Notes: a model not told the origin generated them from the letters alone. 64,000 nucleotides of DNA from Botrimarina mediterranea (GCF_007753265.1 NZ_CP036349.1:3753363-3817362); one strand, 5' to 3'; counted from the stretch's first letter, positions 55,067-64,000 are shown. Made by a program: numbers and translations.

Positions 55067-55903
55067 TTAGGCGTTGCGGTAAATCTCCCCCAGCGGCGTC
55101 AGTTGATTCGACGCGTCAAATAGGGCCGAAGTGCCCAGCGGCCCACTGTCCTGCGCGGCGCTAAACCAGGCGTACCGCTCGACGTACGGCTGCGCGTCGA
55201 GGGCCGGCAGCGCTTCCCGCATGAATCCAGCGACGCGGTCGGGCTTGTGCCGATTGACAGCGACCGTCTTCGCCTGCCAATCGCCGACCGCGAACTCCGT
55301 GATCCAGAGCGGCCGGCCGAACTCCTTGTACAAGTTGTCCAGCCGACGAACGAGCCCCTCGGCGTTCGGCCCGCCGTAGGAATGCACCGCAACGGCGTCG
55401 ACACGGAGGTTCTTCGCTTCGACTTGGTCCATGAACGCGTGCATCCAATCGCGGTCGGGATGGACACAGCCCGGGCTGACGAGCGGGACCTCGAGTTCCA
55501 TGAGCCGCGGCCAGAGTTCCACGACCCGCTCGACCGTCATGTTCGCTTGCTTTTCTTGATCGGGCTCGTTGAACCCGAGCAGATGGCTCACCTCGCCCGC
55601 GGCGATGCGCTCCTTCTGTGACGCCAGGAAAGCTTCGAGCTTCTCGTCGGACATGTTGCCCCAGATCATTGGGACGTAGGCCACCTGTTCGGAGAGCTCC
55701 GCGGGCCGCCGGTGACCCCAGTTGTACATCCACCCCGGACTCAAGGCGTCGATGCGCTCACGCCAGTCGTCGTTCTTTCTCGTGGTGAAGCAGCAGCCGC
55801 GCTTCTTCGACGGACCGACTTCCGGCTTAGCGGCTGCAGCGCGAGTTGCGACTGCCAATGCCGCGCCGCCCACAAGGGCGCCAAAATGACGACGAGTAAT
55901 CAT
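55067..55903 (-). CDS. Tat-exported GH128 glycoside hydrolase
   Basis: 278 aa. A Tat signal (TRRHFGALVGGAALA) is at residues 3-17. GH128 (Asl1-like, endo-beta-1,3-glucanase) marks: WGHRRPAELSEQVAYVPMIWG, acid/base Glu113 in GFNEPDQ, VDAVAVHSYGG and nucleophile Glu203 in LWITEFAVGDW; the end is WFSAAQDSGPLGTSALFD, a family-typical segment given whole here at 18 residues. It starts 3 nt after the stop of the larger GH128 gene, from which it may derive by duplication. Confidence 0.88.
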   Translation of the reverse strand: MITRRHFGALVGGAALAVATRAAAAKPEVGPSKKRGCCFTTRKNDDWRERIDALSPGWMYNWGHRRPAELSEQVAYVPMIWGNMSDEKLEAFLASQKERIAAGEVSHLLGFNEPDQEKQANMTVERVVELWPRLMELEVPLVSPGCVHPDRDWMHAFMDQVEAKNLRVDAVAVHSYGGPNAEGLVRRLDNLYKEFGRPLWITEFAVGDWQAKTVAVNRHKPDRVAGFMREALPALDAQPYVERYAWFSAAQDSGPLGTSALFDASNQLTPLGEIYRNA

Positions 55904-55906
55904 CTC

Positions 55907-58600
55907 TTAAAAGCTCCGTGAAAAAGTCTGTCGGCTGCGACGCCGGACAGACAGTTGGTAGTTGACGAGCAGAAGTGAAAGAGCCACGAGGTTGGTTGGT
56001 TCGGGAACCGCCGTAGCGCTCATTGAGATCGACTCGCCATAACGGCTGCTCCAGACAGCAAGGTCGGCGGCCGTGACGATTCCATCGCCATCTCCGTCCG
56101 CGCCGGTGAACGCTGTAACGGCGCTACCCAGCGCGTCGCGCCAGACCGTGTAGTCGGCCGCGTCGATGGCGCCATCGCCGTTGTAGTCGCCCGCGAGGGT
56201 GACGCTGACCACGCCTTCGCTCAGAAGGCGTCCCGTGTTCCACATCAGACCGCTGTCGAGTTGCGGCAGGGTCATTGCTGCGAATTCGCCCTGAACCGCA
56301 GCGAAGTCGAGGACATCAAACGAGCTGCCGGCTTGAATGCCGGGCTCGCCGTCATACGCCACGGTGAGCGTCGCGTCGTCAAGCGAGAGTGATCCGGCTA
56401 TCGATACTTTATCGGCAACGCCGTGGTCGCCGAGATCGACGCGTAATTCGCTGCCATTCTCCAAACGAAGGTCGCCCTCTACCTGGAGCAAGCTAGCGAC
56501 CTTGGCCAACGGCGACGTGATCGCCGCGAAGTTCTGCTCGACCTCTAGAGCGCTGAGTGATTTGTTCTGGTAGTACCGAGCAATCGCAAGGTCGCCGTGG
56601 AAGGGCGAGCCGACGGTTGAAGTGACTCCCGTCACCGAACTAGCGCCGGCGCCGAGCCCGGAGAGATTTCCACCCGACCAGTCAACCACACTCTGATTGG
56701 CTAGCGAGCCGACGGGTTGCCCATTGAGGTACAGCGTGACGGTGTCGCCGCCGGCGTCGAGATCAATGACGCCCACCGCTTGATGCCAACCCGGTGCCAG
56801 CGTGGCGCGGAGGTCGATGTCACCGCCGGTCCCATCGACGTTGAAGAGGAGTTCGTCGCCATTGAGCACTATCCCGACGCCCGACGCCGCCCCGCCCACT
56901 TCGAGCAGCACCTGATCGGCGCCCGCAGCTGTGTCGTTGACACGGAATACCACCTCGAACGTGGCGTCTTGGCGACTGCGTGGCCCGTCCGTCTCGAAGT
57001 ACTGATTGAGACCCTGAGCGCCGCCGGTGGACCCGATCGAATACGCCGCCGTGATCGCGGGGAACGCCGAGTTCGAGACGGCGATCGGACTCACGGCTTT
57101 AGCAAAAGTGAAGGAGTTGCTTGACCCGATCGCGTCGGACCAAGCGTTATCGCCGGGCGTGTCGAGGCTCGCGACGTAGTTCAGCTTCAGCCCTGTAGCG
57201 ACTGGTAGGACCTGCGGAGCCCCGTTCTCGAGCCCAGCGCCGCCGACATCGAGGACCGAGGCGTTGAGCGTCAGGTTCGAGGTGAATCCGGCCGTGACCC
57301 CGGAGGTTGTCAGCGTTGATCCCGCAGCGAGCCGCAGAGACCCCGCGACCGTGCCGGCTACGCTTAGGTCGTGATCCGAAAACGTGTGGGTTCCCCGCCC
57401 GTCTTGCAAGGACAGACCGAGCGTGGCGCCGGCGTTGACAATCGTGGCGCCCTGCGCCGCCGAGACGGGGCTCTCCAGCAGCCGCAGCGTCCCCGCTTCG
57501 ACCCGCAGCATTCCCTCCAGCAGCACCGGCCCGTAGAGGTCGATTGCCGCATCGCCCGTCTTGCGTAGCGTCGCCCCGGCGCGAACGTTGACAAAGCTCG
57601 AACGGAGGTTCAGCGTCGACCAATCGCTGTCAGCGGCAATCGTGCTCACTCCTTGAAGGGCGTCGATCGCCCGGACCGCGTCGGTTAAGGCTGGTCCCGA
57701 GTTCTGCAGCATTCCGCCGCGTAAATAAACGACATCCGTGCTGGGATCGGCCCCGGCAAGATCGCGCGACTCGCCCGCCATCAGCGTGCCGGCGTAGGCG
57801 TCTCCCACAACGGTCGGGGTGATCGGCGTGCCGCTGAACGCCGCTGCGTCACTGAAGAAACTGTAATAGGCGTAACGCTCGACGTAGCTCCGGCTCTCAA
57901 GAGCAGGGATAACGATGTCGAGGAACTCCGCGTTGGCGTTGAGGATCTGTTCGTCGGTGTAGTTGCCCGCCCAATCATGGATCGTGAACTCGGTGATCCA
58001 GACCGGGAGGCCATAACGGTTGTGGTAGTGATCCACGCGGCTGAGGAAATTGTTCGCGGCGCTGACGGCGTTGGGCGTGCTGGCGCCGTACCAATGGAAG
58101 GCCACCGCATCGACGCGGAGATCATCCAGTGGGTCGGCGTTGCTCTTGGAGGCGTCGACCTCTTGGAAGAACGCGTCGAGCCATGCCTGGCCTGCTGCGT
58201 CGTCCGAGACGCCGGGGCTGATCAACCGCTTGTCGGGGAGATTCGACTGCACCTGAGGCCACAACGCGAGCGCCTCCGTCACCGTAACGTCCGACTGATC
58301 AACCCGTTCGGGTTCGTTGAGCACGAGCACCGAATCAACATTGGGAATACTGTTGATAGCGTCGAGCTTGTTCTGCAGGTTGGCGGGGTACTTGATCAGC
58401 GGGACAAACTCGGCCAGCGCGCCGTTGGCCGAGGCGGGAATATCGTGCCACCAGCGGTAATACCAACTGGCGTTCGAGGCGTTAATGTCGTCGGCGCTAC
58501 CGCCCGCCCAGCCGAGCTTCGGCGACCCGGCGACGACTGAGTACGGCGTGAGCGCCATACTCAGCAGCACGAGTAGCGTTAGATGAATCCCGTCTCTCAT
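55907..58600 (-). CDS. GH128 hydrolase with LamG-like, dockerin-like and PEP-CTERM modules
   Basis: 897 aa from the ATG at 58600 (a GTG six codons upstream would disrupt the signal peptide). GH128 domain about residues 25-265 with LVLNEPERVD and PVWITEFTIHDW. An autotransporter/PATR-like repeat region (about 300-440) precedes a LamG/concanavalin-like module (about 500-680) and another beta region. Then GDYNGDGAIDAADYTVWRDA and GDGDGIVTAADLAVWS, dockerin-like calcium loops, then VPEPT plus a helix and a long basic tail (VRRRSRQTFSRSF). Predicted beta-1,3-glucanase held at the surface. The LamG module is nearly duplicated in the sulfatase 58662-62114. Confidence 0.87.
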   Translation of the reverse strand: MRDGIHLTLLVLLSMALTPYSVVAGSPKLGWAGGSADDINASNASWYYRWWHDIPASANGALAEFVPLIKYPANLQNKLDAINSIPNVDSVLVLNEPERVDQSDVTVTEALALWPQVQSNLPDKRLISPGVSDDAAGQAWLDAFFQEVDASKSNADPLDDLRVDAVAFHWYGASTPNAVSAANNFLSRVDHYHNRYGLPVWITEFTIHDWAGNYTDEQILNANAEFLDIVIPALESRSYVERYAYYSFFSDAAAFSGTPITPTVVGDAYAGTLMAGESRDLAGADPSTDVVYLRGGMLQNSGPALTDAVRAIDALQGVSTIAADSDWSTLNLRSSFVNVRAGATLRKTGDAAIDLYGPVLLEGMLRVEAGTLRLLESPVSAAQGATIVNAGATLGLSLQDGRGTHTFSDHDLSVAGTVAGSLRLAAGSTLTTSGVTAGFTSNLTLNASVLDVGGAGLENGAPQVLPVATGLKLNYVASLDTPGDNAWSDAIGSSNSFTFAKAVSPIAVSNSAFPAITAAYSIGSTGGAQGLNQYFETDGPRSRQDATFEVVFRVNDTAAGADQVLLEVGGAASGVGIVLNGDELLFNVDGTGGDIDLRATLAPGWHQAVGVIDLDAGGDTVTLYLNGQPVGSLANQSVVDWSGGNLSGLGAGASSVTGVTSTVGSPFHGDLAIARYYQNKSLSALEVEQNFAAITSPLAKVASLLQVEGDLRLENGSELRVDLGDHGVADKVSIAGSLSLDDATLTVAYDGEPGIQAGSSFDVLDFAAVQGEFAAMTLPQLDSGLMWNTGRLLSEGVVSVTLAGDYNGDGAIDAADYTVWRDALGSAVTAFTGADGDGDGIVTAADLAVWSSRYGESISMSATAVPEPTNLVALSLLLVNYQLSVRRRSRQTFSRSF

Positions 58601-58661
58601 CGCGATCTGATCACACACGTTTAGTTGGTCTGGATGGCAAGAGGCGCCCGTTGGTTGCGTC

Positions 58662-61600
58662 TCAGCGCCCGTCGCCCTTTAGCCAGTTGAGCAACAGCCC
58701 GCCGACGATCGTCAGCGAGGCTCCGGTGGGTTCGGGCGTGGCGTTCGAATCGGCTCCGCTTGCGAATGCTTGCCCGTAGTTCGCGCTCCAGACGGCGTAG
58801 TCGAGTTGATTGACCATGCCGTCGCCGTTGCCATCGGCCCTCGTACCGGCCGGCACGGCTTGTCCGTCCATGTCGCGCCATGTGGTGTAATCCGCGGCGT
58901 CCACGGCGCCGTCGCCGTTGTAGTCCCCCGACAGGGTGACCAGCAGCGTTGCCGATGAGCCGTCGTACTTGACCTGCCACATCAGGCCGCTCGTCAGCGC
59001 CGGGAGCTGTTCGCTCTGGAAGACTCCCGACAGCGTCGCTCCGTTGATGATCGCATACACGTCGCCCGCGGACGGGGCGAAGCCGCTCGCCGCCGACACC
59101 ACCAGCACACCGTCTAACTCGACCTTGCCGGCCGCGCTGACTCGGTCGTGGGTCTCGGGATTGAGGAGGTCGAGTTCGATCGTGGCGGCCGACTCGAGCG
59201 AGAGGTCACCGACGATCGCCAACGTGACGGCGTCGGCGCCGCTGGGCTGCTGATGGCCTTGGAGCAGCCACTGGTAGTTCTGATCGACTTCGTCGAGACG
59301 AAACGCAACGTCTGTGTAGTAGCGAGCGATTGCGATGTCGCCATGGAACGGATTGCCAACGGCGGAGGCGACCCCGGTCGACGAACTAGCGCCGGCCCCG
59401 ACCCCCAGGGGATTGCCGCCGGCCCAATCGTCGATCGTCTGATTGGCAAGGCTACCGACGAGCGCGCCGTTGAGATAGAGCGAGATCGTGTCGCCACCGT
59501 TCTCCAGGTCGACCACGCCGATGGCTTGATTCCAGCCTGGAGTTAGCGTTGCGGTGAGGTCGGCGTCTGCCGCGTCGCCATCGACGTTGAACGTTAAGGC
59601 GTTGTTGTTCAGCACCAGCGCGACGCCCCGCGTGGCGCCGCCCGCCTCGAAGAGAACCTGATCGGGGCCGGCTGCGGCGTCGGTGACGTGGAAGACCAAC
59701 TCAAAGGTCGCGTCGAGACGGCTGCGCGGTCCGGTGTTCTCGAAGTAGTTCGTGAGGCCGGCAGCTCCACCGCTCAGCGGGATGCTGTAGGCGGCTGACA
59801 GTGCGGGGAACGTCGGCGTGCTGACCGGGCTCGTCGATGTCGGTTGATTGAAGGTGATGTTATCGGCAGTTCCAGCGCTGTCGAACCAGATGGCGTCCCC
59901 GCTAGTGTCATTGGCGGCGTTGTAGTCGAGTTCCAGCCCCGCCTGCACGAATCGCAGCGGTGGGTCGCCGCCCCCTGTCGAAGGCGATATCCCCTCCTCA
60001 CCGACGCGGATCGACGCGCCTGCCCGAACCAGCACGTCGCCGCGAACGGCGCCGTCGGTAAAGGCGACCTTGCCCTGCTGCAAATCGAGGACGCCGGTGA
60101 TAGCGACTTCGCCGCCAAACGTCGCCTCCGCGCTGCCCTGCTTGATTAGGTTGCGTCCGGGGCGGAACTCCCGGATGTCGCCGCCAAACACAAACCGTTG
60201 ATTGCCGTCGCCGGTAATGGCGAGGTCGTCGTAGAGTTCGATCTCGTGGTCGATCTGGAAGGTGAAGCGATTGGGGTTGGCGTCCGTCGCCTCGAGCCGA
60301 ATCTCTGGCGTAACGCTATCGAGGCTAGTGACCATGAGCAGGCCCTTGCCGTTGATCGTAGCGGTGTGCTCGGCGCCGAGCGGAGCCTCACTACTGGCGA
60401 GGGTCAAACGATTGGCCATGTAGGCAAAACCGCCGACCGAGTTGAGGTCGTTGGTGACCGTGTAATCGCCGCTAGATTTCGCGCGGAAGGTCAAGCGGTT
60501 GTTGGCGTAACCGTCCGTAAACGTCGCGGTGTTCCCGCCCGCGGGGTTGTCCGCGTTCTGCCACACGCCGGCGGATGAAAAGTTTGCCGATGCAAAATCG
60601 GCCTCGCGAAAGAGAAAGCTATCGAACTGATTGGTCGATGGCGCTTGGTTGTCGTAGCGGGGCTTGTCCATCTGGACGTGGTAGCTCGCCAACAGCTGGT
60701 GCAGCTCGGCGACGAGCGTGGCGTTCGTCGCCGACGAGACGACGTTGTTTGACTCGCCCGGGTTGACGGCCAAGTTGTAGAGCTGGTAGCCCGTGTTGGG
60801 CTGGTACATGTACTTCCAGTCCCCCTTACGAACGGCAGACTGCTGGTTGCTGAAGCGGGGCAGGAAGAGGTTGTCGTGGGCGACGCCCGGCGACTGTCCA
60901 TTGAGGTAGGGCAGCAAGTTCTTGCCGTCGATGACCTCAGCATCGTCGAATGCCCCGCCGCCAGCGCCCACGAAGGCGGTCGGGAGCAGATCGATCGCAT
61001 GCACGAGGTCTTGCGAAGATGTCCCGCGAACCGACGCTTGAACGCCGGCACCGGCGACGATCATCGGCACACGGATACCGCCGTCGAATTGGCTCCCCTT
61101 GCCATTGCGGAGGGCGCCGTTGCTGCTGAAGTTGGGATCGACATCGCAACAGTCGCCGCCGTTGTCGTTGATGAACATCAGCAGGGTGTTTTCGGCGACG
61201 CTGTCGGAGGTGTCGCCGTCGCCGTTGGGGTCCTCGATCGCATCGAGCAGCTTGCCGATGTTCCGGTCCATGGCGTGCTGCATGGCGGCGTAGGTACGGC
61301 GCGACCCGGTGAAGCCCGCGATGCCCAAAGAGTCGATGTACTGCAGGTCGGCGGGAGTCGCCTGCATTGGCGTGTGGGGAGCTGTAAACGACGTATACAA
61401 GAAGAACGGGTCCGTCGTACTGGCAGCGTTCGCCCGCACATAGTCCACGGAGAGGTCGCCGAGAACATCGGTGATGTACTGGCCGGAGTAGTCGCCCTCA
61501 ATGAGGGCGCTCTGCGCCACTCCGCCGGCGCCGTCCGACACCGTACGACGCAGCGCCCGCGCGTCCGCTTCTGCCCCGACGGAATATGACCGCGAGCCTT

Positions 61601-62114
61601 CCCAGAGGCCTTCGAAGAGCTCGACGCCTTGGTTCTCCGGTCGGTTGCCGAGAATACTGCCGGCGTTGGCGTGCTGGCCGATGTGCCATTTGCCGATCGC
61701 CGCCGTCGAGTAACCGACGCTCTGCATGCGTTCCCAGATGGTCACCTCCGAAGTGGGCAACCCCTGGTCCGTCGGAGAAGATCCGATGGCGCTCGTATCG
61801 CTGATGATATTGTTGCCATAACCGAAGCGATTGCCGTAACGACCCGTGGTGATCATCGCGCGGGAGACCGAGCACACGCTGCCCGCGTAGGCATTCGTGA
61901 AGCTAACGCCACGCGACGCGAGTCGATCGAGGTTCGGCGTCGGGATGACGCCCCTGGCCCCGGGGTTCGCGGCGGGGTCGGCGTCACGAATGAAACCGAA
62001 ATCGGCCCAGCCTGCGTCATCTGTGATGATCAGAACGACGTTCGGACGTTCCACCGACAGAGCAGTCTCTGCCGCGAGGATCGTGAGGACGGCGATAGCG
62101 ACGGTGCGAATCAA
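58662..62114 (-). CDS. Large sulfatase-like protein with LamG-like, dockerin-like and C-terminal anchor modules
   Basis: 1150 aa from the TTG at 62114, which gives the signal peptide MIRTVAIAVLTILAAETALS; the GTG at 62198 would add 28 residues before it. Sulfatase domain about 22-470: NVVLIITDDAGWADFG, AAIGKWHIGQ and FINDNGGD are normal. The activation site reads Cys81-S-V-S-R, with Val where Pro (or Ala) is expected, so formylglycine formation is uncertain. After it come beta-rich regions, a LamG-like module (about 785-970), two dockerin loops (GDYNGDGAVDAADYTTWRDM; GNGDGMVNQLDYAVWS) and TPEPTG plus a helix ending WLKGDGR, a divergent PEP-CTERM without R-R-R. Confidence 0.85.
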   Translation of the reverse strand: MIRTVAIAVLTILAAETALSVERPNVVLIITDDAGWADFGFIRDADPAANPGARGVIPTPNLDRLASRGVSFTNAYAGSVCSVSRAMITTGRYGNRFGYGNNIISDTSAIGSSPTDQGLPTSEVTIWERMQSVGYSTAAIGKWHIGQHANAGSILGNRPENQGVELFEGLWEGSRSYSVGAEADARALRRTVSDGAGGVAQSALIEGDYSGQYITDVLGDLSVDYVRANAASTTDPFFLYTSFTAPHTPMQATPADLQYIDSLGIAGFTGSRRTYAAMQHAMDRNIGKLLDAIEDPNGDGDTSDSVAENTLLMFINDNGGDCCDVDPNFSSNGALRNGKGSQFDGGIRVPMIVAGAGVQASVRGTSSQDLVHAIDLLPTAFVGAGGGAFDDAEVIDGKNLLPYLNGQSPGVAHDNLFLPRFSNQQSAVRKGDWKYMYQPNTGYQLYNLAVNPGESNNVVSSATNATLVAELHQLLASYHVQMDKPRYDNQAPSTNQFDSFLFREADFASANFSSAGVWQNADNPAGGNTATFTDGYANNRLTFRAKSSGDYTVTNDLNSVGGFAYMANRLTLASSEAPLGAEHTATINGKGLLMVTSLDSVTPEIRLEATDANPNRFTFQIDHEIELYDDLAITGDGNQRFVFGGDIREFRPGRNLIKQGSAEATFGGEVAITGVLDLQQGKVAFTDGAVRGDVLVRAGASIRVGEEGISPSTGGGDPPLRFVQAGLELDYNAANDTSGDAIWFDSAGTADNITFNQPTSTSPVSTPTFPALSAAYSIPLSGGAAGLTNYFENTGPRSRLDATFELVFHVTDAAAGPDQVLFEAGGATRGVALVLNNNALTFNVDGDAADADLTATLTPGWNQAIGVVDLENGGDTISLYLNGALVGSLANQTIDDWAGGNPLGVGAGASSSTGVASAVGNPFHGDIAIARYYTDVAFRLDEVDQNYQWLLQGHQQPSGADAVTLAIVGDLSLESAATIELDLLNPETHDRVSAAGKVELDGVLVVSAASGFAPSAGDVYAIINGATLSGVFQSEQLPALTSGLMWQVKYDGSSATLLVTLSGDYNGDGAVDAADYTTWRDMDGQAVPAGTRADGNGDGMVNQLDYAVWSANYGQAFASGADSNATPEPTGASLTIVGGLLLNWLKGDGR

Positions 62115-62235
62115 GTGGATAGTCTCAAAGGTTGTAGAAGCCTCGCCGCGCCCGCCATCAAGACGAATCTTGACGGTTGCAGTCCTGTAAAGCCCCACAG
62201 GTGGACGCGGCGAAGCGTAGGCAGTAGTCCGGGTC

Positions 62236-63903
62236 CTAACGGCGAGCGCGGTGAACCATCAGCGCTAGCGAGAGGCCCGCAAGCATCACGGTCGAGGGCT
62301 CGGGCACGGCCAGCGATGACGACGAAGTGATGGCCGCGTAGCGCGCCGCCACGTCGCCAGCGGTTAGCGCGGTTGGCGTGAACTCGAAGATCGCGATGTG
62401 ACCCTTCAGATCGAAGTCAGCGCTGGCGTCGCCCGGATCGGTCAAGGGACCGCCCGAGGCGAACACGCCGCCGATTAACCCGAGGCCGGCCTGGTTACCG
62501 CCAGCCCAGTCGTTCACGTCCGTAGGGCTCAGCTCGGTCGTGGCGGCGAGCACGCCGTTGACGTAGAGATCAACGTAGTCGTCCGCCGAGGGGAGTGTCG
62601 CTTCGTAGGTGTTGTGGATGACGGCCACGACCTGCGTCCAGCCGTCGTCGGTCAGCGTCGTCGATACCAGCTGATCGTTGCCTGCGAAAGCCGACTTCAC
62701 GTACAGCGAGAGGGTGTCATCTTGCAGCGAAAGGTAAGACCCTGCGCCAGTCCCGCCGACCTCGTAGAGGACCTGATCGCCGTTGGACAACCCGTCCGGC
62801 TTGAACCAGAGCTCGAAGGAGCCGCTCTGACGACTCACTTGCTGACCGTTCAAAACCGACTCGAAGACGTTCGCCGTGCCGATGGCGCCGCCACGGAACG
62901 CCGCTGTGATGCCGGGGACCGAAGGATCGTTGACGGAAGTCATCGCGGGCGAGCTGTAGTTGGCGGCCCAGTGCGTGTAATCGCCAGCGTTCACCGGCCC
63001 GGACACGCCGGGCGCCCGACTACCCGAGGCGAGCAGGGTTTCGTCGCCGTCCAGATTGTCACGCCAGACCGTGTAGTCCGCGGCGTTGGTGAAGCCGTCG
63101 CCGTTGTAGTCGCCCGGTTGCGGGTTACGGAACGCGAAACGCTCTTGCGACGGGGCGAGCGTCTCCCAGGTCCGATTGCCGGGAATCTGAACCGCGGAGT
63201 CGATCCGGTGAGCAACCGCGGGCGGCGGTAGGGCGACTGGCGATCCCGAGAACGAGGCGGCGAAGTTCGGGTTCGCTCCGCCGACCGCGACGCCATCGGC
63301 AAGTCCAACACGCACACCGCGCCGCGTCGGCGCTGCGGTGTTGATCTTCACCCGCATCGTGTTGGTGCTCTGCATGTGGAGCGCGAAGCCGCTGCTCTGC
63401 GCCGTGAAGTCGATCGGCGTATCAAACTTCACGAAGTACTCGTCATTCTGGTTGCCGGTGTAAGGCTGGAGCGTAGCGGTCACCGTGCCGAGAATCGGCT
63501 CTCCGGTCATCGTACTGAAGCTGTAGCCGTCAAAGAGGTTCGGGTTGGCGCCGCCCGAGAGCTCGAAGAACGTGAACGTCCAATCGCCTGGCTGCGAGTT
63601 GTTCGTACCCGCCGCATCGTTGGCCACGATCGGAATCGCGAGGCCCGAGATGGAAACCGCATCGCCCGCGGTCCAGATGTTGTTGTACTGGGCGACCCAC
63701 GTCGCGAAACCCGGGGCCGTTTGGTCGGCAAAATCGCCTCCTCCCGTAGCGGCTTCGTCAAGGATGAAGTCGCCGCCAAGCTGCTCGGGCAGATTCATGC
63801 CCCGTTCAAAACCTTTGACAAGGTCCAGAGCACTGGCGGTCGCGGCGGTGAGCAGTGCAGCCGAAAACATGCCGGCCGCCCGGCCCAGGTTCCTAAATCT
63901 CAT
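62236..63903 (-). CDS. LamG-like / dockerin-like PEP-CTERM protein, first gene of the glycan operon
   Basis: 555 aa from the ATG at 63903 (signal peptide MRFRNLGRAAGMFSAALLTA then ATASA); the frame extends to 63984 but that part is not conserved-looking. Residues about 30-230 form a beta domain of unknown type. GDYNGDGFTNAADYTVWRDN and VNAGDYTHWAANY are dockerin-like. A LamG/concanavalin-like domain (about 350-520) and VPEPSTVMLAGLSLALM plus VHRARR follow. LamG folds bind polysaccharides, so it may present the glycan to the operon's enzymes. Promoter probably within 63904-63952. Confidence 0.8.
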   Translation of the reverse strand: MRFRNLGRAAGMFSAALLTAATASALDLVKGFERGMNLPEQLGGDFILDEAATGGGDFADQTAPGFATWVAQYNNIWTAGDAVSISGLAIPIVANDAAGTNNSQPGDWTFTFFELSGGANPNLFDGYSFSTMTGEPILGTVTATLQPYTGNQNDEYFVKFDTPIDFTAQSSGFALHMQSTNTMRVKINTAAPTRRGVRVGLADGVAVGGANPNFAASFSGSPVALPPPAVAHRIDSAVQIPGNRTWETLAPSQERFAFRNPQPGDYNGDGFTNAADYTVWRDNLDGDETLLASGSRAPGVSGPVNAGDYTHWAANYSSPAMTSVNDPSVPGITAAFRGGAIGTANVFESVLNGQQVSRQSGSFELWFKPDGLSNGDQVLYEVGGTGAGSYLSLQDDTLSLYVKSAFAGNDQLVSTTLTDDGWTQVVAVIHNTYEATLPSADDYVDLYVNGVLAATTELSPTDVNDWAGGNQAGLGLIGGVFASGGPLTDPGDASADFDLKGHIAIFEFTPTALTAGDVAARYAAITSSSSLAVPEPSTVMLAGLSLALMVHRARR

Positions 63904-63952
63904 GATTGGAATTTCCAGGGAGAGGAGGTGTAGTCGCTTAGCGAGAGAAGAG

Positions 63953-63982
63953 GGTTCGCCGCGCCACCCCGCGCGGCGAACC
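63953..63982 (-). terminator. Hairpin upstream of the glycan operon
   Basis: GGTTCGCCGCGC (63953-63964) and its exact complement (63971-63982) form a 12-bp stem with a 6-nt loop; on the minus strand it is followed by a C/T-rich run. It probably ends a minus-strand gene outside the window, which would make the 62236-63903 gene the true start of the operon. Confidence 0.6.
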
Positions 63983-64000
63983 AACTAGTCGAATAGCCGT

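Overview
The window is GC-rich DNA from a planctomycete, most likely of the Pirellulales/Lacipirellulaceae type. The evidence is the gene families: DUF1501 proteins, 'planctomycete cytochrome C' DUF1549/DUF1553 proteins, a BBP7 outer-membrane protein, dockerin-like repeats combined with PEP-CTERM anchors, and many Cys-type sulfatases. No taxonomic search could be run, so the placement rests on family content only.

Layout. 1-10.5 kb: the end of a membrane Ser/Thr kinase, then small secreted proteins (Cys/Tyr-rich, Gly/His/Gln-rich, a trypsin-like protease), a PEP-CTERM protein, a BBP7 protein and a sigma factor. Five of the secreted-protein genes share an upstream element, GTAACA-N15-CGCTGGG or a one-base variant, with identical spacing. 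It is probably the promoter of one sigma factor. 10.7-27.5 kb: an SDR oxidoreductase with a small membrane protein, two DUF1501/DUF1549-DUF1553 operons (one also with PPC-domain and WD40/coiled-coil proteins), and molybdopterin genes moaA-moaD-moaE with mobA divergent. 27.7-41.5 kb: eight co-directional genes behind a close match to a sigma-54 promoter. They encode ATP-grasp, alpha-E, transglutaminase-DUF2126, ATP-grasp/alpha-E fusion and transglutaminase proteins, then an N-carbamoylputrescine amidase and two class III aminotransferases. This looks like a nitrogen-responsive peptide or amide ligation system linked to polyamine/GABA metabolism. 42-46 kb: two PEP-CTERM proteins (one with a SpoIID/LytB domain) around a universal stress protein.

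46.3-50.9 kb is accessory and decaying. It holds the 5' half of a tRNA-Leu(UAA), short orphan genes, a helicase pseudogene with a nonsense codon and a 135-bp terminal-inverted-repeat insertion, and a long degenerate AGCAG/CAGTAG tract. 50.9-63.9 kb is a seven-gene, single-strand locus: GH16, three sulfatases, two GH128 and several LamG/dockerin/PEP-CTERM modules. It reads as a degradation operon for a (possibly sulfated) beta-1,3-glucan.

A further theme is the number of intergenic inverted repeats (at least fourteen, in about nine sequence classes), most with arms of 16-33 bp. They sit in gaps between genes and inside apparent operons.
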